A stretch of DNA of 64,000 bases from Phytohabitans sp036906915 (lineage in GTDB: Bacteria; Actinomycetota; Actinomycetes; Mycobacteriales; Micromonosporaceae): positions 13,817 to 77,816 of the forward strand of contig NZ_JBAKHX010000039.1 in the NCBI RefSeq assembly GCF_036906915.1, read 5' to 3'. The translations under genes were made by a program, and so were the position numbers. Within the stretch, counting starts at the first letter, position 1. Every line of letters begins with the position of its first letter. The notes below the pieces were generated by a model. That model saw only the letters and a program-made list of their open reading frames with translations, searched no databases and was not told the DNA's origin. Below, in pieces: positions 25,713 through 34,832 of the stretch.

Positions 25713-26063
25713 GTGTTCACGCTGGCCCAGGCCCGACACCTGCTCGCGACGCTCCGCCCGCGGGTCGACGAGCTGATCGTGCTCCGCGCCGACCTCGCCG
25801 AGCTCCGCGCCGACCTTGCCGACGGCGGCGCCAGCCCGCACGGTGGCCTACCCGAGATCAAAGCGCTCGAAGCCCGGATCTACGGGATCATCGATGAGCT
25901 GGGTGAGCAGGACATTCAGGTCAAGGGGTACGCGCCGGTGCTGCTCGACTTCGCGGGCGAGCGCGAGGGGCGGCCCGTGCTCTGGTGCTGGCTGGAGGGT
26001 GACGGCGACATCGGCTGGTATCACCGCCTCGAATGCGGCTTCGCGGGCCGCCGCAAGCTCTGA
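25713..26063 (+). CDS. DUF2203-family protein
   Basis: 116 aa. FTLAQARHLLATLRPRVDELI starts a long helical hairpin, and GYAPVLLDFAGEREGRPVLWCWLEGDGDIGWYHR is the diagnostic C-terminal part of DUF2203. The function is unknown. The GTG start is placed directly after a -10 box. Repeat copy 4 lies 31 bp after the stop codon. Confidence 0.8.
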   Translation: MFTLAQARHLLATLRPRVDELIVLRADLAELRADLADGGASPHGGLPEIKALEARIYGIIDELGEQDIQVKGYAPVLLDFAGEREGRPVLWCWLEGDGDIGWYHRLECGFAGRRKL

Positions 26064-26093
26064 TCCCGCCCCGCGACGCCCGCCCCTTTCCCC

Positions 26094-26171
26094 CGATCAA
26101 GGGCAAACGCACGTGGTTTGATCTCATTTCCGCGTGCGTTCGGCCTTGATCGATGGACTCCTCCTTGATCG
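26094..26171 (+). repeat. 78-bp structured dispersed repeat, copy 4 (forward)
   Basis: Hairpin around loop GTTTGATCTCATTTCC. Arm 2 carries substitutions (GTTCGGCCTTGATCG), so it is the least perfect arm pair of the forward copies. It lies between converging 3' ends and is paired with copy 5. Confidence 0.9.
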
Positions 26172-26194
26172 GGGCGAGGGCGCGCCGAGCGCTG

Positions 26195-26560
26195 CTACCG
26201 CTCCTGCATGAGCGCGACCGTGTGTCCGTCGGGGTCGGTGAGGAACGACATCCACAGCTCCGTGTCGCCGTCCCGGTGCACGATGTGCGGCGCGCTCCGG
26301 GCGGGCACGCCGGCCAGGACCAGGCGAACGTGCTCGGTCTCGATGTCGTCGACGCGGAAGTACAGCACGCACTTGCTCGTGAACTCGGGCGACTCCGGTA
26401 CACCCAGGTAGAGCCGCACGTCGCCGCTCGCGAAGAACGCCATCCGCTGCCCAGGCACCTCGAAGAGCAGCGGTATCCCGAGCACGTCCCGATAGAACGC
26501 TACCGAGCGGGTGATGTCGGTGACGCTGATGTGGATCTGCGCAACTGGTCCGACCACCAT
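26195..26560 (-). CDS. VOC-family (glyoxalase/bleomycin-resistance-like) protein
   Basis: 121 aa, one VOC unit pair. IHISVTDITRSVAFYRDVLGI is the first beta-alpha-beta module with its metal-ligand His, and LYFRVDDIETEHVRLVLAGVP the second. ELWMSFLTDPDGHTVALMQER has the C-terminal ligand region. The substrate is unknown. The gene lies inside the inverted pair formed by repeat copies 4 and 5. Confidence 0.88.
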   Translation of the reverse strand: MVVGPVAQIHISVTDITRSVAFYRDVLGIPLLFEVPGQRMAFFASGDVRLYLGVPESPEFTSKCVLYFRVDDIETEHVRLVLAGVPARSAPHIVHRDGDTELWMSFLTDPDGHTVALMQER

Positions 26561-26601
26561 GGGCCCTTCCTACCACCTACGCAGGCCTCGCACCCGTCCG
26601 C

Positions 26602-26679
26602 CGATCAAGGAGATCTGCACGGATCAAGGGCATACGCACGCGGAAAAGAGATCGAACCACGTGCGTTTGCCCTTGATCG
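26602..26679 (-). repeat. 78-bp structured dispersed repeat, copy 5 (reverse)
   Basis: Third arm first (CGATCAAGGAGATCTGCACG), then the hairpin with loop GGAAAAGAGATCGAAC. It closes the pair with copy 4 and is followed by G-rich repeats. Confidence 0.92.
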
Positions 26680-26684
26680 ACGGG

Positions 26685-26745
26685 AGAGGGCGGGCGTCGG
26701 ACGCGGGCGTCGGACGGCGGGCGTCGGACGGCGGGGCGGGGGGTG
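26685..26745 (+). repeat. G-rich tandem repeats right of repeat copy 5
   Basis: About four units of a 13-14 bp repeat based on GGGCGTCGGACGC, ending in GGCGGGGCGGGGGG before the stop codon of the next gene. Confidence 0.7.
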
Positions 26746-27651
26746 TTAGGGCGGGGTGCGGTCTAGGCGGAGGGTGGCTACGCCGGCTACGGCGTCTATG
26801 TCGTAGCGGTCGGCGCCTCGGGACCAGCCGTTCGGGGTGAAGACCGTTCCTGGGGACGGGCTTGCGCGGTTGAAGCGGTCCAGCGTCACGTTCGAGGCGC
26901 CACCGCCCACCCGCACCCGCGTCGGCACGTCTCGCGGCGCGTGCAGCGAGAGCTGGTTGACGCCGCCGGTCAGCTTGAGTGGCACGGTGCCCTTGGGTGG
27001 CGGAAGGGACAGGTCGACACGCGTCGCGCCGCCGATCAGATCCAGCCCCAGCAGCGACCCGGCGCGCAGGTCGAGCGCGTGGGTGGCGGCGCCGCCGGTG
27101 AGGCGTACCCGCCACGGCAGCTTGGAGCTGAGCTGGATGTCGATCGCGCCGGGACCGTCCTGCCCGCTGGGCACGATGTGTAGTTCGACTATTTTGCCCC
27201 GGTGTACGGGCCGGGGTGCGCCGTTGGCGCCGCGCGGGGTGCTGATCCGGTACAGGTCGGTGCCGAGATCGGCGGCCTTGATGTTGACCGTGGTGGTGCC
27301 CGTGACGAGGTCGAACTCGGCGTCGGTTCGGCTGCCGATCTGGGTCGACACGACGTCGCCGGGTGCCGCGATCATCTGCGGCGGCGGGCCGGTCAGCCTC
27401 GGCACCAGCAGTGCCGTGGCCGCTGTGCCGATGACCAGCACGATCGCGCCGAACGCCGCGACCAGCAGGATGCGGCGCGGGCGCCGGTGAGCCCGTGACC
27501 CACCCTCTGGCGGTGGTGGTTCGGGCGGCGGCACCGGTGGTGGCAGCGGCGTGAAGTCCATGGGCACGGGCGCCGGCTCCGGCCCGTCTTCGTCGAGCCA
27601 CGACAGCGTGCGACCGCTTGGCTCAGCGGCTTGCCCGGCCGATGCTTCCAT
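26746..27651 (-). CDS. membrane-anchored beta-repeat protein, unknown function
   Basis: 301 aa from the ATG at 27651 (GGAGG upstream). A cytoplasmic Pro-rich N-terminus precedes one membrane helix (ILLVAAFGAIVLVIGTAATA, about residues 67-88). The outside part is a series of short beta-strand repeats ending in turns such as VRLTGGAATHALDL, LDLIGGATRVDLSL and LKLTGGVNQLSLHA, like a small beta-helix of the DUF4097 type. It could be a surface scaffold or sensor; nothing catalytic is visible. Confidence 0.7.
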   Translation of the reverse strand: MEASAGQAAEPSGRTLSWLDEDGPEPAPVPMDFTPLPPPVPPPEPPPPEGGSRAHRRPRRILLVAAFGAIVLVIGTAATALLVPRLTGPPPQMIAAPGDVVSTQIGSRTDAEFDLVTGTTTVNIKAADLGTDLYRISTPRGANGAPRPVHRGKIVELHIVPSGQDGPGAIDIQLSSKLPWRVRLTGGAATHALDLRAGSLLGLDLIGGATRVDLSLPPPKGTVPLKLTGGVNQLSLHAPRDVPTRVRVGGGASNVTLDRFNRASPSPGTVFTPNGWSRGADRYDIDAVAGVATLRLDRTPP

Positions 27652-27762
27652 CGTCCCCGTCCTCCTCAGCGAGAGCCCTGCCTTACCTCCAGTGGGGAAT
27701 ACGTACGGTGACGCCAACCGGTTTGATGCCTACGAGAGGCATCGATATCTGACTCGCACATC

Positions 27763-27792
27763 TTGACGAATTCGCATGTATCTGAGTAGCGT
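27763..27792 (+). promoter_or_regulatory. promoter of the chitinase gene
   Basis: -35 TTGACG (27763-27768) and -10 TAGCGT (27787-27792) are separated by 18 bp. Transcription would start near 27799. Confidence 0.6.
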
Positions 27793-27806
27793 CGCAACAA
27801 CCTTTT

Positions 27807-27817
27807 GGAAACTTTCC
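27807..27817. promoter_or_regulatory. candidate operator in the chitinase leader
   Basis: GGAAACTTTCC is an 11-bp palindrome about 8 nt downstream of the predicted start point, a good place for a repressor that responds to chitin breakdown products. The repressor is unknown. Confidence 0.45.
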
Positions 27818-27837
27818 TAACAGTTTGGAGGCGCGAT

Positions 27838-29442
<1,605 letters not shown>

Positions 29443-29462
29443 GCACGTGTTCCCACACAGAG

Positions 29463-29490
29463 GCGGGGAGTCGGGAGACCGGCTCCCCGC
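29463..29490 (+). terminator. hairpin after the chitinase gene
   Basis: GCGGGGAG pairs with CTCCCCGC around a 12-nt loop, 20 bp after the stop codon. Confidence 0.6.
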
Positions 29491-29501
29491 TGGAATATCG
29501 G

Positions 29502-29529
29502 TTGCCTCACAGGCGTTTGCGCGTACCGT
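29502..29529 (+). promoter_or_regulatory. promoter of the EF-Tu paralogue transcript
   Basis: -35 TTGCCT (29502-29507) and -10 TACCGT (29524-29529) are 16 bp apart. The predicted start point falls on or next to the ATG at 29537. Confidence 0.5.
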
Positions 29530-29536
29530 GATCGTC

Positions 29537-29629
29537 ATGTTCGCCCCGGTTGGCTTCGCACGTCCCGCAGGCACCCGCCTGCCGGTCGTGGCCGCCGCGT
29601 GCGCGACGCCGGTCCGGCTGGATAGCTGA
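29537..29629 (+). CDS. 30-aa leaderless small ORF upstream of the EF-Tu paralogue
   Basis: It encodes a 30-residue peptide beginning MFAPVGFARPAGTRLP and ending PVRLDS. Its ATG lies 7 nt after a TACCGT -10 box. The stop codon lies at the edge of a short GC hairpin (29629-29646, ACCCCG with CGGGGT), followed by T/C-rich DNA and then the elongation-factor gene. A regulatory leader peptide is a possibility, not shown. Confidence 0.4.
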   Translation: MFAPVGFARPAGTRLPVVAAACATPVRLDS

Positions 29630-29690
29630 CCCCGCTTCGCCGGGGTTCTCCAGCTGTCGTTTCCACCTTTCTCCTTTGTGGGGTTTCACC

Positions 29691-30878
29691 ATGGCCAAGA
29701 GCCAGTTCCTGCGTACCAAGCCGCACCTCAACATCGGCACGATGGGTCACGTCGACCATGGCAAGACGACCCTGACCGCCGCCATCACCAAGGTGCTCGC
29801 CGCGCACGACCCCTCCGTCAACCGGTTCGTCGCCTTCGACGGCATCGACCGCGCGCCGGAAGAGGTCTCGCGGGGCATCACCATCAACATCGCGCACGTC
29901 GAGTACGAGACCGCGACCCGGCACTACGCGCACGTCGACATGCCCGGACACGCCGACTACGTGAAGAACATGATCACGGGGGCGGCCCAGGTGGACGGCG
30001 CGATCCTGGTGGTCTCGGCGCAGGACGGCGCGATGCCGCAGACCCGCGAGCACGTGCTGCTCGCCAAGCGGGTCGGCGTGCCGTACCTGGTGGTGGCGAT
30101 GAACAAGGCCGACGCCGCGGACGACGAGGAACTGCTCGACCTGGTCGAGCTGGAGGTGCGGGAACTGCTGAGCGAGTACGGGTTCCCGGGTGACGAGGTG
30201 CCCGTGGTGCGGGTATCGGCGCTCCGGGCGCTAGAAGGCGACCCGCGCTGGACGCGCTCGATCGAAGACCTGCTCGACGCGGTCGACCGGTACATCCCGG
30301 TGCCGCCGCGCGAGCTGGGTGAGCCGTTCCTGATGCCCATCGAGAACGTGCTCACGATCTCCGGGCGCGGCACGGTCGTGACCGGCGCGGTCGAGCGCGG
30401 TGCGCTGCGAGCCGGCGAGCCGGTGGAGGTGGTCGGGCTCGGTCCGACGCTGTCCACCGTGGCCACCGGGCTCGAGACGTTCGGCAAGTCACTGGACCGG
30501 GCCGAGGCCGGCGACAACGCCGCCGTGCTGCTGCGCGGGGTCAAGCGCGACCAGGTGCAGCGGGGCCAGGTGGTGGCGGTGCCGGGCTCGGTCACGCCGC
30601 ACACCCGGTTCCGGGCGCGGCTGTACGCGCTCACGACCGCCGAGGGCGGGCGGCACACGCCCTTCTTCGGAAACTACCGGCCACAGTTCTACTTCCGCAC
30701 CACGGACGTGCCGGGGTCGGTGGACCTTGGGTCGGTGACCATGGTGATGCCGGGCGACACCGTCGACCTGGAGGTCGCGCTCGGCAAGCCGGTCGCGATG
30801 GAGGTCGGTCTCGGCTTCGCGGTGCGCGAAGGCGGTCACACCGTCGCCGCTGGCACGGTGACCGAGGTGCTGGGCTAG
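29691..30878 (+). CDS. tuf: divergent elongation factor Tu paralogue
   Basis: 395 aa. All G motifs are present: GHVDHGKTT, RGITINIAHVEY (switch I), DMPGHADYVKNMITGAAQVDGAILVV (switch II, with catalytic His) and NKAD/VSALRAL. Domains 2 and 3 are complete (GRGTVVTGAVERG, YRPQFYFRTTDVPG). It differs from ordinary actinobacterial EF-Tu by many substitutions, such as DMPGH for DCPGH. It is not beside rpsL, rpsG or fusA, so it is a stand-alone second copy like streptomycete tuf3. Roles in stress or elfamycin resistance are inference. Confidence 0.9.
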   Translation: MAKSQFLRTKPHLNIGTMGHVDHGKTTLTAAITKVLAAHDPSVNRFVAFDGIDRAPEEVSRGITINIAHVEYETATRHYAHVDMPGHADYVKNMITGAAQVDGAILVVSAQDGAMPQTREHVLLAKRVGVPYLVVAMNKADAADDEELLDLVELEVRELLSEYGFPGDEVPVVRVSALRALEGDPRWTRSIEDLLDAVDRYIPVPPRELGEPFLMPIENVLTISGRGTVVTGAVERGALRAGEPVEVVGLGPTLSTVATGLETFGKSLDRAEAGDNAAVLLRGVKRDQVQRGQVVAVPGSVTPHTRFRARLYALTTAEGGRHTPFFGNYRPQFYFRTTDVPGSVDLGSVTMVMPGDTVDLEVALGKPVAMEVGLGFAVREGGHTVAAGTVTEVLG

Positions 30879-30882
30879 ACCG

Positions 30883-30913
30883 GAGGTGGGGGGAGTGCTG
30901 CTCTCCCCACCTC
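30883..30913. terminator. terminator between the EF-Tu paralogue and TetR
   Basis: GAGGTGGGG pairs with CCCCACCTC around a 13-nt loop, shared by two converging genes. A second small hairpin (GGCGTGTC/GACACGCC) overlaps the TetR stop codon. Confidence 0.7.
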
Positions 30914-30929
30914 GCCCGGCTGGGGCGTG

Positions 30930-31547
30930 TCAGACACGCCCTAGGTCGGACGGCTCCAGGCCGAGCTCGCGAGCGGCGGTCTGGCGTACCCACTCGGTGA
31001 GCTGGCGCCGAGAGATCACTCGATCATGAATGGTGACCTGCACCGCGAGCCCGTCGATGAGCGCCAGGATCCGCCACGCCGCGCCGGCCGGATCGTCGCA
31101 TTTGAACGCGCCCGCGGTGACTCCCGCAGTGATCACTTCGGTGAGCGCTTCTTTCCACCGAAGATCGAGGTGCCGGGATACCTTTTCCAGCTCGGGTATG
31201 CGCTGCGACTCTGACCAACCGTCAATCCACATTGCCCACGACTTCGAACGGCCGGTCGGCGCGTACAGCTTAAGGATCTTTTTGAGCTTTTCCCGGGGTC
31301 TGGCCGACGAGTCCATGACCGCCTGGAGTTGCGCGAGATCTTGCTCTGCAGCGTACGTGAACGCCTGCGCGAGCAGCCGTTCCTTGGTCGCGAAGTGGTA
31401 GAAGACCAGGGCCTGGCTGACTCCCGCGGCGTTTGCCACGTCAGCCGTCCGGGTGCTGGCCAGCCCACGCTCCACGATCACGTCGCACGCTGTGCGCAGC
31501 AACGTTTCCAGGCGAACCTCCGCTGAACGTCTCGTCACAGCCGACAC
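30930..31547 (-). CDS. TetR/AcrR-family transcriptional regulator
   Basis: 205 aa. The N-terminal HTH reads RTADVANAAGVSQALVFYHFATKERLL (about residues 32-58). The ligand domain resembles the BetI-like C-terminal group (WAMWIDGWSESQRIPEL, AWRILALIDGLAVQVTIHD). It is divergent from the TRAP transporter with 125 bp between the starts, so it probably controls that operon and itself. Confidence 0.9.
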   Translation of the reverse strand: MSAVTRRSAEVRLETLLRTACDVIVERGLASTRTADVANAAGVSQALVFYHFATKERLLAQAFTYAAEQDLAQLQAVMDSSARPREKLKKILKLYAPTGRSKSWAMWIDGWSESQRIPELEKVSRHLDLRWKEALTEVITAGVTAGAFKCDDPAGAAWRILALIDGLAVQVTIHDRVISRRQLTEWVRQTAARELGLEPSDLGRV

Positions 31548-31660
31548 AGTAACTCATCAATGCGCGAGGCATTTTCCCGGAACGATTTCCTTTGTCGGAC
31601 CCCGAAAACCGAAGATCACAAGATAGAAACGGATCTGTCGGAGGTGTCGGTGGCCCGTTG

Positions 31661-31666
31661 TATGGT
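31661..31666 (+). promoter_or_regulatory. -10 box of a leaderless promoter
   Basis: TATGGT lies 6 nt before the ATG of the TRAP permease gene. Confidence 0.6.
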
Positions 31667-31672
31667 CTCGTC

Positions 31673-33667
31673 ATGCCGAGCAGCCAGGTCAGCATCCCCC
31701 AAACAGGCGATGCCCCTGAGGCTGCCGTGCAGGTTGATGACGAGGAGCGACCGGCTCGCCCGCTCTCCGGCTGGGTCGGCACGGCCGTCGCCGTGGTGGC
31801 GTTCGTGGTCGCGCTGCTGGTGCTCTGGCAGGTCTTCCGGCCACTCGCGCAGGGCAGCCAGTTCTACCTGATCATCTTCCTGGCGGGCGTGCTGCCGCTG
31901 GTCTTCCTGTCGTACCGGTCGGGGCTGCGCTGGCTCGACCGCGGCGACCAGCCGTCGTTCGCAGACTGGGCGCTGGCCGCGGTCGCGCTGGTCGTCTGCC
32001 TCTATCCGGTGCTGCCGATCGACGGGGGCTACAACGGGTTCCTCGATAGGCAGGGCCTGCTCGACCCGCGCGACGTCGCGATGGGCGCCGCGCTCCTGAT
32101 CCTCGTGCTCGAGGCTTGCCGCCGCACCACCGGCTGGGTGCTGCCCGTGGTCTGCCTGGTCTTCCTCGGCTACGGCTACTACGGCGGCTTCCTGCCGCAG
32201 GGCTGGACGATCGCGCACGCCGGTCTCGACTTCTCCCAGATCGTCGACGCGCTGTACAACTCCGGCAGCGGCTTCTACGGCACCCCGCTCGACGTCGCCG
32301 CGACGTACATCGTGCTCTTCACCATCTACGGCGCGGTGCTCGACCTGTCCGGCGCCGGCCGGTTCTTCGTCGACCTGTCGGTCGCCGCCTTCCGGCGGTC
32401 GCGCAGCGCCGCCGGGCGCACGGCAGTCGCGTCCGGCTTCCTGCTCGGCACGGTTTCCGGATCGGGTACCGCCACAGCGGTCAGCGTCGGCGCGGTGACC
32501 TGGCCGATCCTGCGCCGCGCCGGCTACCCGCCCGAGCAGGCGGGTGGCATGCTGGCGGCGGCCGGGGTCGGCGCGATCCTGTCACCGCCCACGCTCGGTG
32601 CGGCCGCGTTCATCGTGGCTGAGTACCTGGAGGTCTCCTACCTCACCGTGCTCGGCTGGGCGATGATCCCGACGGTCCTGTACTACCTGGGCATCCTGCT
32701 GGCGGTCGAGATCGACGCCCGGCGGTACGGCGTGCGCCCGGTCGAGGTCGAGGCGGCGTCGGTGTGGCGGCTGCTGGCGCGGTTCGGCTACCACTTCTCG
32801 TCGCTGGTCGCGATCGTCGTGCTGCTCGCGATCGGCGTCTCCGCCACGAGGGCGGTCGTGTACGCCACCGCGCTCGCGTTCGCACTGTCCTTCCTGGACC
32901 GTCGCGGTTGGCTCACCCCGCGCCGGCTCTTCGAGGCGCTCTCCGCGGGCGTTCGTGGCGTGCTCCCGGTCGCCGCCGTGTGCGCGGCCGCGGGCGTGAT
33001 CACGGCCGTCACCACCAAGACCGGGCTCGGCTCTCAGTTGGCCTCGCTGATGGTGCGCGGCGCCCGCGCGATGTCCGACAACCACACCGTCGTGCTGGCC
33101 TTGACGGTCCTGTTCGCCGCCGTCGCGCTGCTGCTCCTGGGGCTTGCCGTACCGGTCACCGCCTCCTTCATCATCGGTTGGGTGATCATCGGTCCGGCTC
33201 TGCTCGCGCTCGACGTGCCGGCGCCAGCGGCCGCGATGTTCGTCTTCTACTTCTCGGTGCTCTCCGAGGTCACCCCGCCGACCGCGCTCGCCGCCGTCGG
33301 CGCGTCCGCGATCACGGGTGGCCGCACGATCCCGACGATGTGGCAGGCGTTGAAGTACGCGCTGCCCGCGTTCCTGGTGCCAGTCGCGTTCGTTCTCACC
33401 GGCCCGGGGGAGTACCTGCTCGGGCGCGGTCCCGCGCTCAGCGTGCTGTGGGCGGCCGCCGTGGCCTGCCTGGCGGTGGCTGGGCTGGCGGTGGCCACCG
33501 GCGGCTGGGTGCTCGGCGTCGGTCCCGCCGACCCGGTCGCGCGGGTGCTCGCCGCCGCCGGCGGCATCCTGCTGCTCTACCTGCACCCGGTCGCCATCGC
33601 GACCGGCGCGGTCCTTCTGGTCGCCGCGGTGGCGGTGACGCTCATCCACAAGAGGAGACAGACATGA
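31673..33667 (+). CDS. TRAP transporter fused permease (DctQ-DctM type, TAXI system)
   Basis: 664 aa with about 16-18 hydrophobic helices. The first four helices correspond to the small subunit and the rest to the large DctM-like subunit. GTVSGSGTATAVSVGAVTWPILRRAGYPPEQAGGMLAAAGVGAILSPP.. is the diagnostic core and is repeated as VPVTASFIIGWVIIGPALLALDVP in the second half. It imports small organic acids by ion coupling. ATG at 31673 was chosen for the -10 box just upstream; the longer in-frame start lacks support. Its TGA overlaps the next gene as ATGA. Confidence 0.92.
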   Translation: MPSSQVSIPQTGDAPEAAVQVDDEERPARPLSGWVGTAVAVVAFVVALLVLWQVFRPLAQGSQFYLIIFLAGVLPLVFLSYRSGLRWLDRGDQPSFADWALAAVALVVCLYPVLPIDGGYNGFLDRQGLLDPRDVAMGAALLILVLEACRRTTGWVLPVVCLVFLGYGYYGGFLPQGWTIAHAGLDFSQIVDALYNSGSGFYGTPLDVAATYIVLFTIYGAVLDLSGAGRFFVDLSVAAFRRSRSAAGRTAVASGFLLGTVSGSGTATAVSVGAVTWPILRRAGYPPEQAGGMLAAAGVGAILSPPTLGAAAFIVAEYLEVSYLTVLGWAMIPTVLYYLGILLAVEIDARRYGVRPVEVEAASVWRLLARFGYHFSSLVAIVVLLAIGVSATRAVVYATALAFALSFLDRRGWLTPRRLFEALSAGVRGVLPVAAVCAAAGVITAVTTKTGLGSQLASLMVRGARAMSDNHTVVLALTVLFAAVALLLLGLAVPVTASFIIGWVIIGPALLALDVPAPAAAMFVFYFSVLSEVTPPTALAAVGASAITGGRTIPTMWQALKYALPAFLVPVAFVLTGPGEYLLGRGPALSVLWAAAVACLAVAGLAVATGGWVLGVGPADPVARVLAAAGGILLLYLHPVAIATGAVLLVAAVAVTLIHKRRQT

Positions 33668-34674
33668 GGCGTACGACGATTGGGTTCGCGGCGCTGCTGA
33701 TGCTCGGTGCGGGGCTGACCGGGTGCGGAGGACGGCAGGACCAGGCGAGCACCGATACTGGCGGCGACGTGACGTGCGAGGTGGCCAGCGAGACCCGGGT
33801 CGGCATCGCCACCGGCAACGCGACCGGTGTCTACTTCGCACTCGGCAACGCGTACGCGGAGCAGATCAGCGCCGCGACCGGCGGCAAGGTCAAGGCGACC
33901 GCCGCGGAGACCGGTGCCTCCGTGCAAAACATCCAGCAGCTTGTCGCCGGCACATACGCGGTGGCGTTCTCGCTCGCCGACACCGCCGCCGACGCGGTGC
34001 AGGGCACTGGCAGCTTCGACGGGCAGAAGCAGCCCGTGCAGGCGATCTCCCGCATCTACACCAACTACACGCAGGTGATCGTGCGCACCGGGGCTGGGAT
34101 CACCTCGGTCGCCGACATGAAGGGCAAGCGGGTCTCCACCGGCTCCCCGAAGTCGGGCACCGAGGTCATCGCCAACCGGCTGCTCCAGTCCGCCGGCCTC
34201 GACCCGGCCAAGGACATCTCGGCGCAGCGCCTCGACCTGACCAAGACCGTCGACGGCATGAAGGACGGCTCGATCGACGCGATGTTCTGGTCGGGCGGCC
34301 TGCCCACGCCGGGCATCACCGACCTGTTCACCACGGCGAAAGACAAGGTCGCGTTCGTCGACATCACGCCGCTGCTCGCCGAGATGAAGAAGATCAATCC
34401 CGTGTACGAGGAGAGCGTGATCCCCGCTGCCACGTACGGGATGGCGGCTGACGCGAAGACGATCGTGGTACCGAACCTGCTGCTCGTAAAGGACGACCTC
34501 GACGCCAACCTCGTGTGCGCCCTGACCAAGGCCCTCTTCGACCGCAAGCCGCAGCTGGAGCAGGCGAACGCCGCCGCCAAGGGCATCACGCTGGAGACCG
34601 CCCGCAAGACCGATCCCGTGACGCTGCACCGGGGCGCCGTCGCCGCGCTCGACAAGCTGAACGCTCCACAGTAG
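33664..34674 (+). CDS. TAXI-family TRAP solute-binding lipoprotein
   Basis: 336 aa. A lipoprotein signal with lipobox LTGC (MLGAGLTGCGGRQ) is followed by the TAXI-family periplasmic-binding fold: RVGIATGNATGVYFALGNAYA, AAETGASVQNIQQLVAGTYAVAFS, and the VSTGSPKSGTEVIANRLL region. TAXI proteins bind compounds such as glutamate or other dicarboxylates; the substrate here is unknown. It is translationally coupled to the permease by ATGA. Confidence 0.92.
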   Translation: MRRTTIGFAALLMLGAGLTGCGGRQDQASTDTGGDVTCEVASETRVGIATGNATGVYFALGNAYAEQISAATGGKVKATAAETGASVQNIQQLVAGTYAVAFSLADTAADAVQGTGSFDGQKQPVQAISRIYTNYTQVIVRTGAGITSVADMKGKRVSTGSPKSGTEVIANRLLQSAGLDPAKDISAQRLDLTKTVDGMKDGSIDAMFWSGGLPTPGITDLFTTAKDKVAFVDITPLLAEMKKINPVYEESVIPAATYGMAADAKTIVVPNLLLVKDDLDANLVCALTKALFDRKPQLEQANAAAKGITLETARKTDPVTLHRGAVAALDKLNAPQ

Positions 34675-34832
34675 AAAACATCGCATCGACCGGCTGGCAC
34701 GATCGGCTTGCCCGAGGTGACTGCGCGGCGGATGTCGCAAACGGCCGAACGGGTCGATTGTAGGCAACGTTGTGCGTTGAACGTCGGGGCGTGCCGGCCG
34801 GTCCGCTCCGCCGTGGTGAACGGAGCGTGGCA

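Noticed and set aside
29537..29629. Amino-acid attenuator leader
   Set aside because: The 30-aa ORF has no run of one amino acid; kept only as a possible general leader peptide.
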